The position numbers and the translations under genes are program-made. From the NCBI GenBank assembly GCA_002361175.1, contig DESG01000058.1:1-5873 (forward strand): a stretch of DNA of 5,873 nt, read 5' to 3'. Source of the DNA: Lachnoclostridium sp. UBA3320 (lineage in GTDB: Bacteria; Bacillota; Clostridia; Lachnospirales; Lachnospiraceae). Position 1 is the first letter of the stretch; the number at the start of each line of letters is the position of its first letter. The notes beneath the pieces were generated by a model. It was not told where the DNA came from. It worked only from the letters and a program-made list of their open reading frames with translations, and ran no database searches. Below are positions 1 through 5,705 of this stretch, in pieces.

Positions 1-30
1 TATATCATTATTATACTAGGAGAATTCAAT

Positions 31-1245
31 ATGAAAGATATCCATGAAAATGATAGAGAGTGCATAAATATAAAACTGCGGGAAGTATTTGATGGAAAAA
101 TTGTACGCAAAGATTTAACAAAACATATTAAAGAAGGTGCAAATGTACCTGTTTATGTTTTAGAATACTTGCTTGGTCAGTACTGTAATTCAGATGATGA
201 GGCAATTATCGAAAGAGGAGTAGCTACTGTAAAAAGCATATTGTGTAATAACTATGTGCGTCCAGACGAAGCGCAGAAGGTGCTTTCTGTACTTCGCCAA
301 AAAGGTTCTCATACCGTAATTGATATGATTACAGTAGAACTCAATATGAAGCTTGATATGTACGAGGCATCTTTTTCTAATTTGGGATTATCAAAGATCC
401 CTATTTCAGAAGAGTATCCAGAACAGTATGATAGGCTTCTTTGCGGTGGTATATGGTGTATTGTTCAGCTTGAATATGGAACAGAAGGAGACCAAGACTT
501 TGGGATAGTAGATAGAGATGGTGCAGAACTTCGTTCAAAAAAAGCTAAGCAGAAAGATATATCACCAGTATCTATTACTAAACTTACACCAATTCAAATG
601 CCTAATGTAGATATGAGTCAGTTAAAAGCTGGGAGAAGTGAGTTTACAAAGGATGAGTGGATTGATATTCTTCTTCGTTCGACCGGTATGGAACCTGATG
701 AATTTACATATCGTGAAAAGTGGCTTTTGCTTACTAGAATGCTTCCATTAGTAGAAAATAATTTTAATTTTTGTGAACTTGGACCTAGAAGTACAGGTAA
801 ATCACATCTTTATAAAGAAGTTTCACCGAATAGTATTTTGGTGTCAGGAGGTCAGACAACAGTAGCTAACCTTTTTTATAATATGGGACGTAAAACTATG
901 GGACTAGTAGGATTGTGGGATGTTGTGGCATTTGATGAGGTGGCTGGAATTAACTTTAAGGATAAAGATGGCATTCAGATAATGAAGGACTATATGGCTT
1001 CGGGATCATTTGCAAGGGGGAAGGAAGAAAAAGCAGCATCTGCGTCTATGGTATTTGTTGGAAATATTAATCAAAGTGTGGATGTACTTCTTAAAACGTC
1101 AAGCCTGTTTGACCCATTCCCACCAGAAATGGGGGCGATACAGCTTTTTTGGATAGAATGCATTGTTATAATCCTGGTTGGGAAATTCCTAAGTTTAGAC
1201 CGGAACATTTTACTAATGACTATGGATTTATTACAGATTATCTAG
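31..1245 (+). CDS. brxL: BrxL N-terminal fragment: N-domain plus most of the AAA+ module
   Basis: This frame gives 404 residues; those up to about 368 are genuine BrxL and the last 36 are out-of-frame. Residues about 15-130 form the N-terminal domain (VRKDLTKHIKEGANVPVYVL and NYVRPDEA blocks). The ATPase follows: Walker A GPRSTGKSH at 251-259 (K257, S258), Walker B VVAFDEVAG at 298-306 (D302, E303), and a sensor-1-like Asn in VGNIN (N345). A product ending here would bind nucleotide but lack the downstream DRMH arginine, the rest of the AAA+ lid and the Lon-like domain. It is therefore unlikely to hydrolyse ATP or work as a BREX factor. What an orphan N-terminal fragment might do, such as poison hexamers, is speculation. 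Confidence 0.85.
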   Translation: MKDIHENDRECINIKLREVFDGKIVRKDLTKHIKEGANVPVYVLEYLLGQYCNSDDEAIIERGVATVKSILCNNYVRPDEAQKVLSVLRQKGSHTVIDMITVELNMKLDMYEASFSNLGLSKIPISEEYPEQYDRLLCGGIWCIVQLEYGTEGDQDFGIVDRDGAELRSKKAKQKDISPVSITKLTPIQMPNVDMSQLKAGRSEFTKDEWIDILLRSTGMEPDEFTYREKWLLLTRMLPLVENNFNFCELGPRSTGKSHLYKEVSPNSILVSGGQTTVANLFYNMGRKTMGLVGLWDVVAFDEVAGINFKDKDGIQIMKDYMASGSFARGKEEKAASASMVFVGNINQSVDVLLKTSSLFDPFPPEMGAIQLFWIECIVIILVGKFLSLDRNILLMTMDLLQII

Positions 1246-2141
1246 CAGGATTTGTTAGAGAATTCAGAAAAGAACAATTTGGAGATTCTATTGATAAATA
1301 CTTTCGCTTAGGAAAGAATCTTAACCAACGGGACACCATTGCTGTAAGAAAAATGGTAGATGGATATCTAAAATTAATATATCCGGATGGTAATTTTGAT
1401 AAAGAAGATGTTGAAGAGATTCTTAAGTTAGCTCTTGAAATGAGAAGACGTGTTAAAGAGCAATTAAAGAAGCTTGGTGGAATGGAATTCTATGATGTGA
1501 ATTTTTCTTATATTGACATGGAAGATATGTCTGAACATTATGTATCTGTGCCAGAACAAGGAGGTGGCAAACTTATTCCGGAAGGTATGCTTAATCCGGG
1601 ACAGGTTTATACTGTATCTCATGGAAAATCAGATATGATAGGTGTATTTAGACTTGAATCCCAAATATTACCGGGAAATGGAAAATTTGATCGGACTGGT
1701 CTTGGAAGTGACAGAGAATGTAAAGAGGCAGTGGATACAGCGTTTAACTTTTTAAGAGCAAATGGAAATAGAATCAGTGGCTCACTTGGAGTATTGAATA
1801 AAGATTTTATAATCAATTATCAAGATCTACAGGGAATTGGTATGACAAAGAAGCTGGCATTGCCAACACTTATAGCGTTATGCTCCATAGCACTTAGTAG
1901 ACCAGTGCAGAGCTCAATGGTTGTTATTGGAGATTTTAGTATTGGTGGTACAATTATGAAAGCGGAGAATCTACCTAGCACATTACAGATTTGTCTTGAT
2001 AGTGGAGCAAAAAAAGTTCTGCTTCCTACTACTTCATTTGCTGATATGGCTACCGTGCCGCCAGAATTGATGAGTGCTTTTCAGCTGATTCCATATTCAA
2101 GTGCAGAGGATGCTGTATTTAAAGCATTGGGGGTTGAATAA
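1113..2141 (+). CDS. brxL: BrxL C-terminal fragment: arginine-finger region and Lon-like domain
   Basis: This frame is open from just after a TGA at 1110-1112. It enters homology at about 1137 with DTAFLDRMH, the expected continuation of the DPFPPEMG block in the other frame. The first possible start is TTG at 1149, with no good ribosome binding site, so independent translation is unlikely. The DRMH arginine (R376 of the joined protein) sits where related AAA+ proteins such as MCM carry the arginine finger. Next come the PGWEIPKFRPE, NQRDTIAVRK, GGMEFYDVNFSYID and VPEQGGG blocks, then a Lon-protease-like domain. By my hand alignment the Lon catalytic Ser and Lys are not conserved here, so peptidase activity is doubtful. 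The stop lies two bases before the next gene. Confidence 0.8.
   Translation, partial: PIPTRNGGDTAFLDRMHCYNPGWEIPKFRPEHFTNDYGFITDYLAGFVREFRKEQFGDSIDKYFRLGKNLNQRDTIAVRKMVDGYLKLIYPDGNFDKEDVEEILKLALEMRRRVKEQLKKLGGMEFYDVNFSYIDMEDMSEHYVSVPEQGGGKLIPEGMLNPGQVYTVSHGKSDMIGVFRLESQILPGNGKFDRTGLGSDRECKEAVDTAFNFLRANGNRISGSLGVLNKDFIINYQDLQGIGMTKKLALPTLIALCSIALSRPVQSSMVVIGDFSIGGTIMKAENLPSTLQICLDSGAKKVLLPTTSFADMATVPPELMSAFQLIPYSSAEDAVFKALGVE
1131..1151 (+). other. Frameshift site in brxL (G5 run followed by T6 run)
   Basis: The upstream frame reads DPFPPEMG then departs from the family; the frame one base back reads G-D-T-A-F-L-D-R-M-H, which fits it. The switch therefore lies at or next to the five Gs at 1131-1135. 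Adding one G would give M-G-G-D-T-A-F, preserving the motif. Adding a T in the run at 1145-1150 would also restore frame but destroy the DTAF residues, so the G run is the likelier site. Both are homopolymers prone to mutation and to sequencing error. No convincing slippery heptamer or downstream stem supports programmed recoding. Confidence 0.75.
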
Positions 2142-2143
2142 GA

Positions 2144-2986
2144 GTGTCATTTATAACAAAAAAAGAAGAAGGAACATTTTTACTACTCTTCAATAGATCT
2201 GGATATGTATTAGATTTTACGGATAATACATTTGATGTTTTTACTACTGCGAGTGTAGGTGAGCCAATAAAGACAAAATATGGTTTATCAAAAGGAAAGT
2301 CATTAGTGGCATACTTGAATGAGGCTGATGATGCACAACGTACAAAGTTGATTCTAGATTTATTCCATCATTATGAAGATAAGATGGAATACGAATACAA
2401 TAAAGATTATGAAGATTTAGCATGTTGGAATAACACATCAAGATATGATGAGAAGTATGCCAAGATATATAGTAAATGTAAGGAAATTGTGGCTCGACTT
2501 GATGGAAGTGCGATTGTAATTGCTCAAACAGCGGAAAGCTTAAAATCTAAGTTCTCAAGTGAGTATTTATCAAAGCAAATAGATTTGATGGTGGAAATGC
2601 AGACAAAAAATCCGACGAATGCAATTGGCATGGCAAAGGAGTTAATTGAAAGCTGCTGTAAAACCATTCTTGAAGAAATGCAGATATCTTATACTAAAGA
2701 TGATGATGTGCCACAACTGGCAGATAAAACTATGAAAGCGTTGAATTTGCTCCCATCAAATGTACAACCTACAGACAGAGGAGCAGATGCTATTAAGGCG
2801 GTACTCGGTAATTTAAGAGCAATTCCTACTAAATTAGCAGAAATTAGAAATCCTTTTGGAAGTGGACACGGAAAGAGTGCATCGTTTCAAGGACTTGAAG
2901 TAAGACACGCAAAACTCGCAGTCGGAAGTAGCATAACATTTGTTGACTTCATTTGGAGTACTTATGAAAGTCAGAATTGTACCTAA
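2144..2986 (+). CDS. Abortive infection protein, AbiJ-like N-domain plus HEPN RNase (Abi_C) domain
   Basis: A 280-residue protein of the abortive-infection family with a C-terminal Abi_C (HEPN-class) domain. Residues about 10-80 (GYVLDFTDNTF, then LSKGKSLVAYLNE) resemble the small N-terminal domains found in AbiJ-type proteins. A charged linker follows, then a helical domain from about 160 (AKELIESCCKTILEE) to 272. RNPFGSGHG at 235-243 matches the HEPN RNase signature R-x(4-6)-H, with R235 and H242 the likely catalytic pair. HEPN toxins of this kind cleave RNA when phage infection releases them, stopping the cell before phage matures; the trigger cannot be read here. The GTG start at 2144 lies two bases after the brxL stop, with a GGGGG run (2129-2133) upstream, suggesting translational coupling to brxL. 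No separate antitoxin gene is visible. No transmembrane segment is seen, so it is probably cytoplasmic. Confidence 0.82.
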   Translation: MSFITKKEEGTFLLLFNRSGYVLDFTDNTFDVFTTASVGEPIKTKYGLSKGKSLVAYLNEADDAQRTKLILDLFHHYEDKMEYEYNKDYEDLACWNNTSRYDEKYAKIYSKCKEIVARLDGSAIVIAQTAESLKSKFSSEYLSKQIDLMVEMQTKNPTNAIGMAKELIESCCKTILEEMQISYTKDDDVPQLADKTMKALNLLPSNVQPTDRGADAIKAVLGNLRAIPTKLAEIRNPFGSGHGKSASFQGLEVRHAKLAVGSSITFVDFIWSTYESQNCT

Positions 2987-3013
2987 TTCCGTGAACTGTT
3001 ATTTTGGTGTACG

Positions 3014-3019
3014 AGGAGG
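3014..3019 (+). promoter_or_regulatory. Strong ribosome binding site for the Pycsar cyclase
   Basis: A perfect AGGAGG lies 8 bases before the ATG at 3028. The 41-base gap after the Abi gene holds no promoter or terminator that I can recognise, so this gene is probably on the same transcript but translated independently. Confidence 0.7.
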
Positions 3020-3027
3020 GATAGATT

Positions 3028-3774
3028 ATGTCATATGATTATAAAGCATCCAAAAGTAGAGTGGATGAAATATTATCATCAAAGACAGAAATTGTAAAAA
3101 AAGATAGAATACCTGCAAATGATTCTGAATTTACATATTCAAATGGGATAAAGTCTTGGGTTGGAGCTATCTTTATTGATATGGTTGGTTCAAGTGATTT
3201 ATGTAAAACAGCTGATGAGAAAACAGCTAGAGTTTTCAGGGCTTTTTGTTCCGAAATTATTGCAATACTGAAAGATGATTCTAATTATAGGCAGATAGGT
3301 ATTAGGGGTGATTGCGTATATAGTATAAATACAACTCAGTATAGAAATGATTTAGTTGAAATGTTCAATTCGGCTGTACGAATACATACATTTATGAAAA
3401 TGTATCGTAAACAGTTACAAAACTTCGGATATGAGCCAATAAAGGCAGGCATTGGACTTGGGTGTTCAGAAGACTTAATAATTAAAGCTGGTCAGTCTGG
3501 AAGCGGAATAAATGATAAGATTTGGATTGGGCAAGCTGTTATAGATGCCTCCAAATTGGGAGATAAAGCATATAGAAATGGTATTGAACCAATTGCAATG
3601 AGTAAGTTGTTTTATGATAATGTCCATGAAGAACTTGAGAAAGAAAATGAAGAATATAAAACTTGGATAAAACCTCATAAATCAATTGAGTATAGCTATT
3701 ACTCTAACGTAGATTTCTATCACTGTGATGTAATCTATACGGACTTTGATGAATGGGTAAAAAGTAATGTTTAG
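3028..3774 (+). CDS. pycC: Pycsar nucleotide cyclase PycC (class III cyclase, probable cCMP or cUMP synthase)
   Basis: A 248-residue single-domain class III nucleotide cyclase, the sensor enzyme of Pycsar anti-phage systems. On phage infection such enzymes convert CTP or UTP into cCMP or cUMP, which activates the partner effector. The cyclase core spans about residues 45-190. AIFIDMVGSS supplies the first metal-binding aspartate (D51) and IRGDCVYSI the second (D95); their 44-residue spacing equals that of the classical pair in mammalian adenylyl cyclase. The helix-strand block KAGIGLG (139-145) and WIGQAVIDASKL (166-177) follow. The adenine-selecting Asp of adenylyl cyclases appears replaced by I165, which argues against a housekeeping cAMP enzyme. 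Unusually, the transition-state Asn and Arg positions read I172 and K176. The next gene, a Pycsar-type membrane effector 11 bases downstream, makes the assignment firm. The choice between cCMP and cUMP cannot be made by eye. Confidence 0.88.
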   Translation: MSYDYKASKSRVDEILSSKTEIVKKDRIPANDSEFTYSNGIKSWVGAIFIDMVGSSDLCKTADEKTARVFRAFCSEIIAILKDDSNYRQIGIRGDCVYSINTTQYRNDLVEMFNSAVRIHTFMKMYRKQLQNFGYEPIKAGIGLGCSEDLIIKAGQSGSGINDKIWIGQAVIDASKLGDKAYRNGIEPIAMSKLFYDNVHEELEKENEEYKTWIKPHKSIEYSYYSNVDFYHCDVIYTDFDEWVKSNV

Positions 3775-3785
3775 GGAGAATTAGC

Positions 3786-4409
3786 GTGGGAAAAAACAAA
3801 ACAAAGCAAAGACAACCGAATATAGTAGATTCTCCAGAAAACAATTCTAATAATGCTTCTGATGAATTAGAATATGCACTTAATGTCTTGGATAGAGTCG
3901 ATATGTGGATTGGCAGTTGTGATAACAAACTTGGTATATTGATGGGGATTATCGGAGTTGTATTAACTATTTGTATTACATCTGATTCTGTCAATTCATT
4001 TTTCGTATTTATAAAAAACTTATATGTTAGAGTTGTGGGAAGCAAAGATGCACAAGCTGCACTTTTTCTATTTCTTGTTGGTATAGCTGTTGTATTGTGG
4101 GCAGTAGCTGCTTATTATCTTGTAAAAGCATTGTTTGCCCGTATCAATACTGAAGATTTTAAACAAGAACAATTACATAATGAATCTAATATTTTCTTTG
4201 GAAGCATATCTGCAAGAAAGTATAAAGATTTCAAGAAATCATTTCTGTCTCAAACAAATGATGACAAAATAAGTGATGTTCTGTCGCAGATTTTTATTAA
4301 TTCTAATATTGCACAGATTAAACACAAGTATTATAACAAAGGTTTATTCATAGTAATAATAGCTTCGTTATTTACGGTAATTTTGCTTTTATTAGGTTCA
4401 ATACTGTAA
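3786..4409 (+). CDS. pycTM: Pycsar membrane effector PycTM (DUF5706-type)
   Basis: A 207-residue inner-membrane protein matching the Pycsar effector family. After a polar N-terminal tail (1-27) comes an amphipathic stretch with W41-I-G-S-C-D46-x-K48, the conserved start of the family. Predicted membrane helices are about 49-66, 91-116 and 187-206. Between the second and third is a charged cytosolic loop with FFGSIS, then DVLSQIFINSNIAQIKHKYY (164-183), the family's nucleotide-responsive region. Known PycTM proteins bind the cyclic pyrimidine made by PycC and then damage the inner membrane, killing the infected cell. The start is GTG at 3786, preceded by GGGAG (3774-3778), which overlaps the last base of the pycC stop; this suggests tight co-expression of cyclase and effector. 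No gene for another effector type follows. Confidence 0.88.
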   Translation: MGKNKTKQRQPNIVDSPENNSNNASDELEYALNVLDRVDMWIGSCDNKLGILMGIIGVVLTICITSDSVNSFFVFIKNLYVRVVGSKDAQAALFLFLVGIAVVLWAVAAYYLVKALFARINTEDFKQEQLHNESNIFFGSISARKYKDFKKSFLSQTNDDKISDVLSQIFINSNIAQIKHKYYNKGLFIVIIASLFTVILLLLGSIL

Positions 4410-4429
4410 TAATTTGATTGGGAGGATTT

Positions 4430-4531
4430 TTGGAGATACATTATCTTCAAAGATATAATTTAAAAGAGAATGTTGATACATCAGACATAATGCTGTTGCT
4501 TTCCCGTTTATATAACTATAACATGGATTAG
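4430..4531 (+). CDS. Doubtful 33-codon ORF downstream of the Pycsar pair
   Basis: A short frame begins at TTG 4430 (or TTG 4418) and ends at TAG 4529-4531. GGGAGG at 4420-4425 lies only 4 bases before the later start, a little close. The product is a mixed-charge peptide ending in LLLSRLYNYNMD, with no motif I recognise. It could be a real small gene, or the tail of a decayed gene left at the edge of the defence island. Nothing confirms translation. Confidence 0.2.
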   Translation: MEIHYLQRYNLKENVDTSDIMLLLSRLYNYNMD

Positions 4532-4607
4532 TTTTTCTTGATCCTTATAAGAAAACAAGTTTTAGCATTATGGATTTATTCAAGTAAAACGACAGGAGGA
4601 TTATATC
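4532..4607 (+). other. AT-rich gap at the probable right edge of the defence island
   Basis: This stretch separates the defence genes from the flavoprotein gene. It contains AT-rich imperfect inverted repeats but no GC-rich stem with a T tract, so no terminator is called. A promoter for the next gene is expected in or just upstream of this stretch, but no well-matched -35/-10 pair with 16-18 base spacing stands out. AGGAGG at 4594-4599 is the ribosome binding site of the next gene. Confidence 0.4.
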
Positions 4608-5000
4608 ATGGAACGAGTAGTTAAATTCCTGAAAGAGGCAGAGACATATTATTTGGCAACAGTAGAAGGTAATCAGCCAAGAGTAAGACCTTTTGGAACT
4701 GCCCACATTTTTGAGGGTAAGCTTTATATTCAGACAGGCAAGGTAAAGGATGTTTCAAAGCAGATTCATGCTAATCCAAAGGTAGAAATTTGCGCATTTA
4801 AGAATGGGGAGTGGCTGCGTATAGCAGGCGAACTTGTAGAAGATGACCGCAGAGAGGCAAGACAGTCTATGCTTGATGCATACCCATCTTTGCAGAAGAT
4901 GTATTCCGCAGATGATGGCAATACAGAGGTATTTTATTTTGAAAATGGCACAGCTACATTTTCATCATTTACACATGAACCGGAAGTTGTGAAGTTCTAA
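4608..5000 (+). CDS. Pyridoxamine 5'-phosphate oxidase family flavoprotein
   Basis: A 130-residue protein that reads end to end as a small FMN-binding split-barrel protein of the pyridoxamine-phosphate-oxidase-like superfamily. Diagnostic parts are the opening FLKEAETYYLATVEGNQPRVRPFG (residues 7-30, in pieces FLKEAETYYLA and RVRPFG), a strand-turn YIQTGKVKDVSKQI (40-53), NPKVEICAF (57-65) and WLRIAGELVED (69-79). Many such proteins in anaerobic Clostridia are of unknown substrate; they are thought to reduce small molecules or protect against them. It is probably not the true PdxH enzyme, which is longer. The start is ATG 4608, with AGGAGG 8 bases upstream. There are no membrane segments or signal peptide. 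It is followed after 14 bases by the PAS gene, and its base composition is less AT-rich than that of the defence genes. Confidence 0.85.
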   Translation: MERVVKFLKEAETYYLATVEGNQPRVRPFGTAHIFEGKLYIQTGKVKDVSKQIHANPKVEICAFKNGEWLRIAGELVEDDRREARQSMLDAYPSLQKMYSADDGNTEVFYFENGTATFSSFTHEPEVVKF

Positions 5001-5014
5001 AAGGTATCAGAGGT

Positions 5015-5701
5015 ATGGCAAAAAATAAGAAAGCAAAGATACATAAAAAGATAGATGGTCAGCTTTTGCAGATGAATAAAAAGTTCAGTAATCTCAAGAT
5101 GAAGCAGAAGGACAAGATTACAGGATGGGTGTATGAGGAATATAAGAAGTATGTTACTGAGAATGAGAAAACACCTGATTCTGTGGCAGATGAACATATC
5201 ATAGAGGCTGTTCTTGATAAAATACACGAAGCACAGATATGGATTCCGGATGATGAGATATACAGCTATTATCATAGTAAGAAACCACATCTTCAGAGAC
5301 GTTTGGATAATGAAAAAGCAATCAAATTCAAGTCATATGTCAGTTTTTATAACAGTATTGTGGATCAGGACAAGACTTCTGTCATTATATGCAATCTAAA
5401 GCATGAGATTATTTATATGAATCCAGCAGCAGTACTTAACTATTCAAAATATGGAGGAGACAAACTGATAGGAAGAAGCCTGTTGGATTGTCATAATCCA
5501 GAATCAAGGGAAAAGATACAACAGGTGGTTGATTGGTTTGCGGCAGATGAAAGCCACAACATTGTTTACACATTTCATAATGAGAAACAGAATAAGGATG
5601 TCTATATGGTGGCTCTCAGAGATGAAGGAAAACTAATCGGGTATTATGAGAAACATGAGTATCGAGATGCAGAAACGATGAAACAGTATGATTTGTGGTG
5701 A
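5015..5701 (+). CDS. PAS-domain protein with an uncharacterised N-terminal domain
   Basis: A 228-residue soluble protein with no output domain that I can identify. It opens with a lysine-rich tail (1-12). Residues about 15-97 form a helical, charged domain (KKFSNLKMKQKDKITGW, then EEYKKY, ending YYHSKKPHLQRR) seen, from memory, in other clostridial hypothetical proteins but without a known function. A short helix (100-117) leads into a PAS fold at about 118-217: SVIICNLKHEIIYMNPAA, then LIGRSLLDCHNPES, and a closing strand pair KDVYMVALR / KLIGYYEKHEY. The C159-H160-N-P motif resembles the C-H-x-P of PAS domains attached to DUF438, where His could serve as a ligand for a cofactor; that is inference. 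It may act as a sensor or scaffold for a separate partner. The ATG at 5015 has AAGG (5001-5004) about 10 bases upstream, giving a moderately weak site. Confidence 0.65.
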   Translation: MAKNKKAKIHKKIDGQLLQMNKKFSNLKMKQKDKITGWVYEEYKKYVTENEKTPDSVADEHIIEAVLDKIHEAQIWIPDDEIYSYYHSKKPHLQRRLDNEKAIKFKSYVSFYNSIVDQDKTSVIICNLKHEIIYMNPAAVLNYSKYGGDKLIGRSLLDCHNPESREKIQQVVDWFAADESHNIVYTFHNEKQNKDVYMVALRDEGKLIGYYEKHEYRDAETMKQYDLW

Positions 5702-5705
5702 TTTT

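Larger units (their letters stand above)
31..2141 (+). pseudogene. brxL: BREX protein BrxL (AAA+ / Lon-like), split by a -1 frameshift
   Basis: This locus is one brxL gene in two overlapping frames. Joined at the G run near 1131-1135, the halves give about 703 residues, close to the usual BrxL length. Order: N-terminal domain, AAA+ ATPase, Lon-like C-terminal domain ending in the family-typical FKALGVE. BrxL is the last core gene of type I BREX, a phage-resistance system built on PglX methylation; BrxL is needed to block phage and has been described as a DNA-binding AAA+ ring. The other BREX genes (brxA, brxB, brxC, pglX, pglZ) must lie upstream if present. The start at 31 follows AGGAGA (18-23) with a 7-base gap. 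I call it a pseudogene because no single frame encodes the whole protein; a sequencing error or recoding would make it intact. Family identity is near certain from recall of conserved blocks. Confidence 0.9.

Noticed and set aside
1..30. A promoter directly upstream of brxL
   Set aside because: TA-rich bases such as TATACT are present, but there is too little upstream sequence to find a -35, and brxL is expected to be inside the BREX operon.
1129..1152. Programmed -1 ribosomal frameshift in brxL
   Set aside because: The GGG codon could slip back one base, but the A-site codon would not re-pair and no clear downstream stem follows; recoding is not known for this family as far as I recall.
1149..2141. 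An independent gene starting at TTG 1149
   Set aside because: The start has no well-placed ribosome binding site and begins inside a conserved AAA+ motif; it is the rest of brxL after a frameshift.
3028..3774. Housekeeping adenylate cyclase
   Set aside because: The adjacent Pycsar-type membrane effector, the short single-domain layout and the lack of the adenine-selecting Asp all favour PycC.
3704..4045. 113-codon open frame on the minus strand
   Set aside because: It lies antisense to pycC and pycTM, which have clear family homology; its product shows no recognisable motif.
4531..4556. Imperfect hairpin GTTTTTCTT / AAGAAAAC as a terminator
   Set aside because: The stem is almost all A-T, has a bulge and is not followed by a proper T tract, so it would be very weak.
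4997..5290. 97-codon open frame on the minus strand
   Set aside because: Hydrophobic-looking product is the complement of a lysine-rich coding region in the PAS gene; no ribosome binding site was seen.
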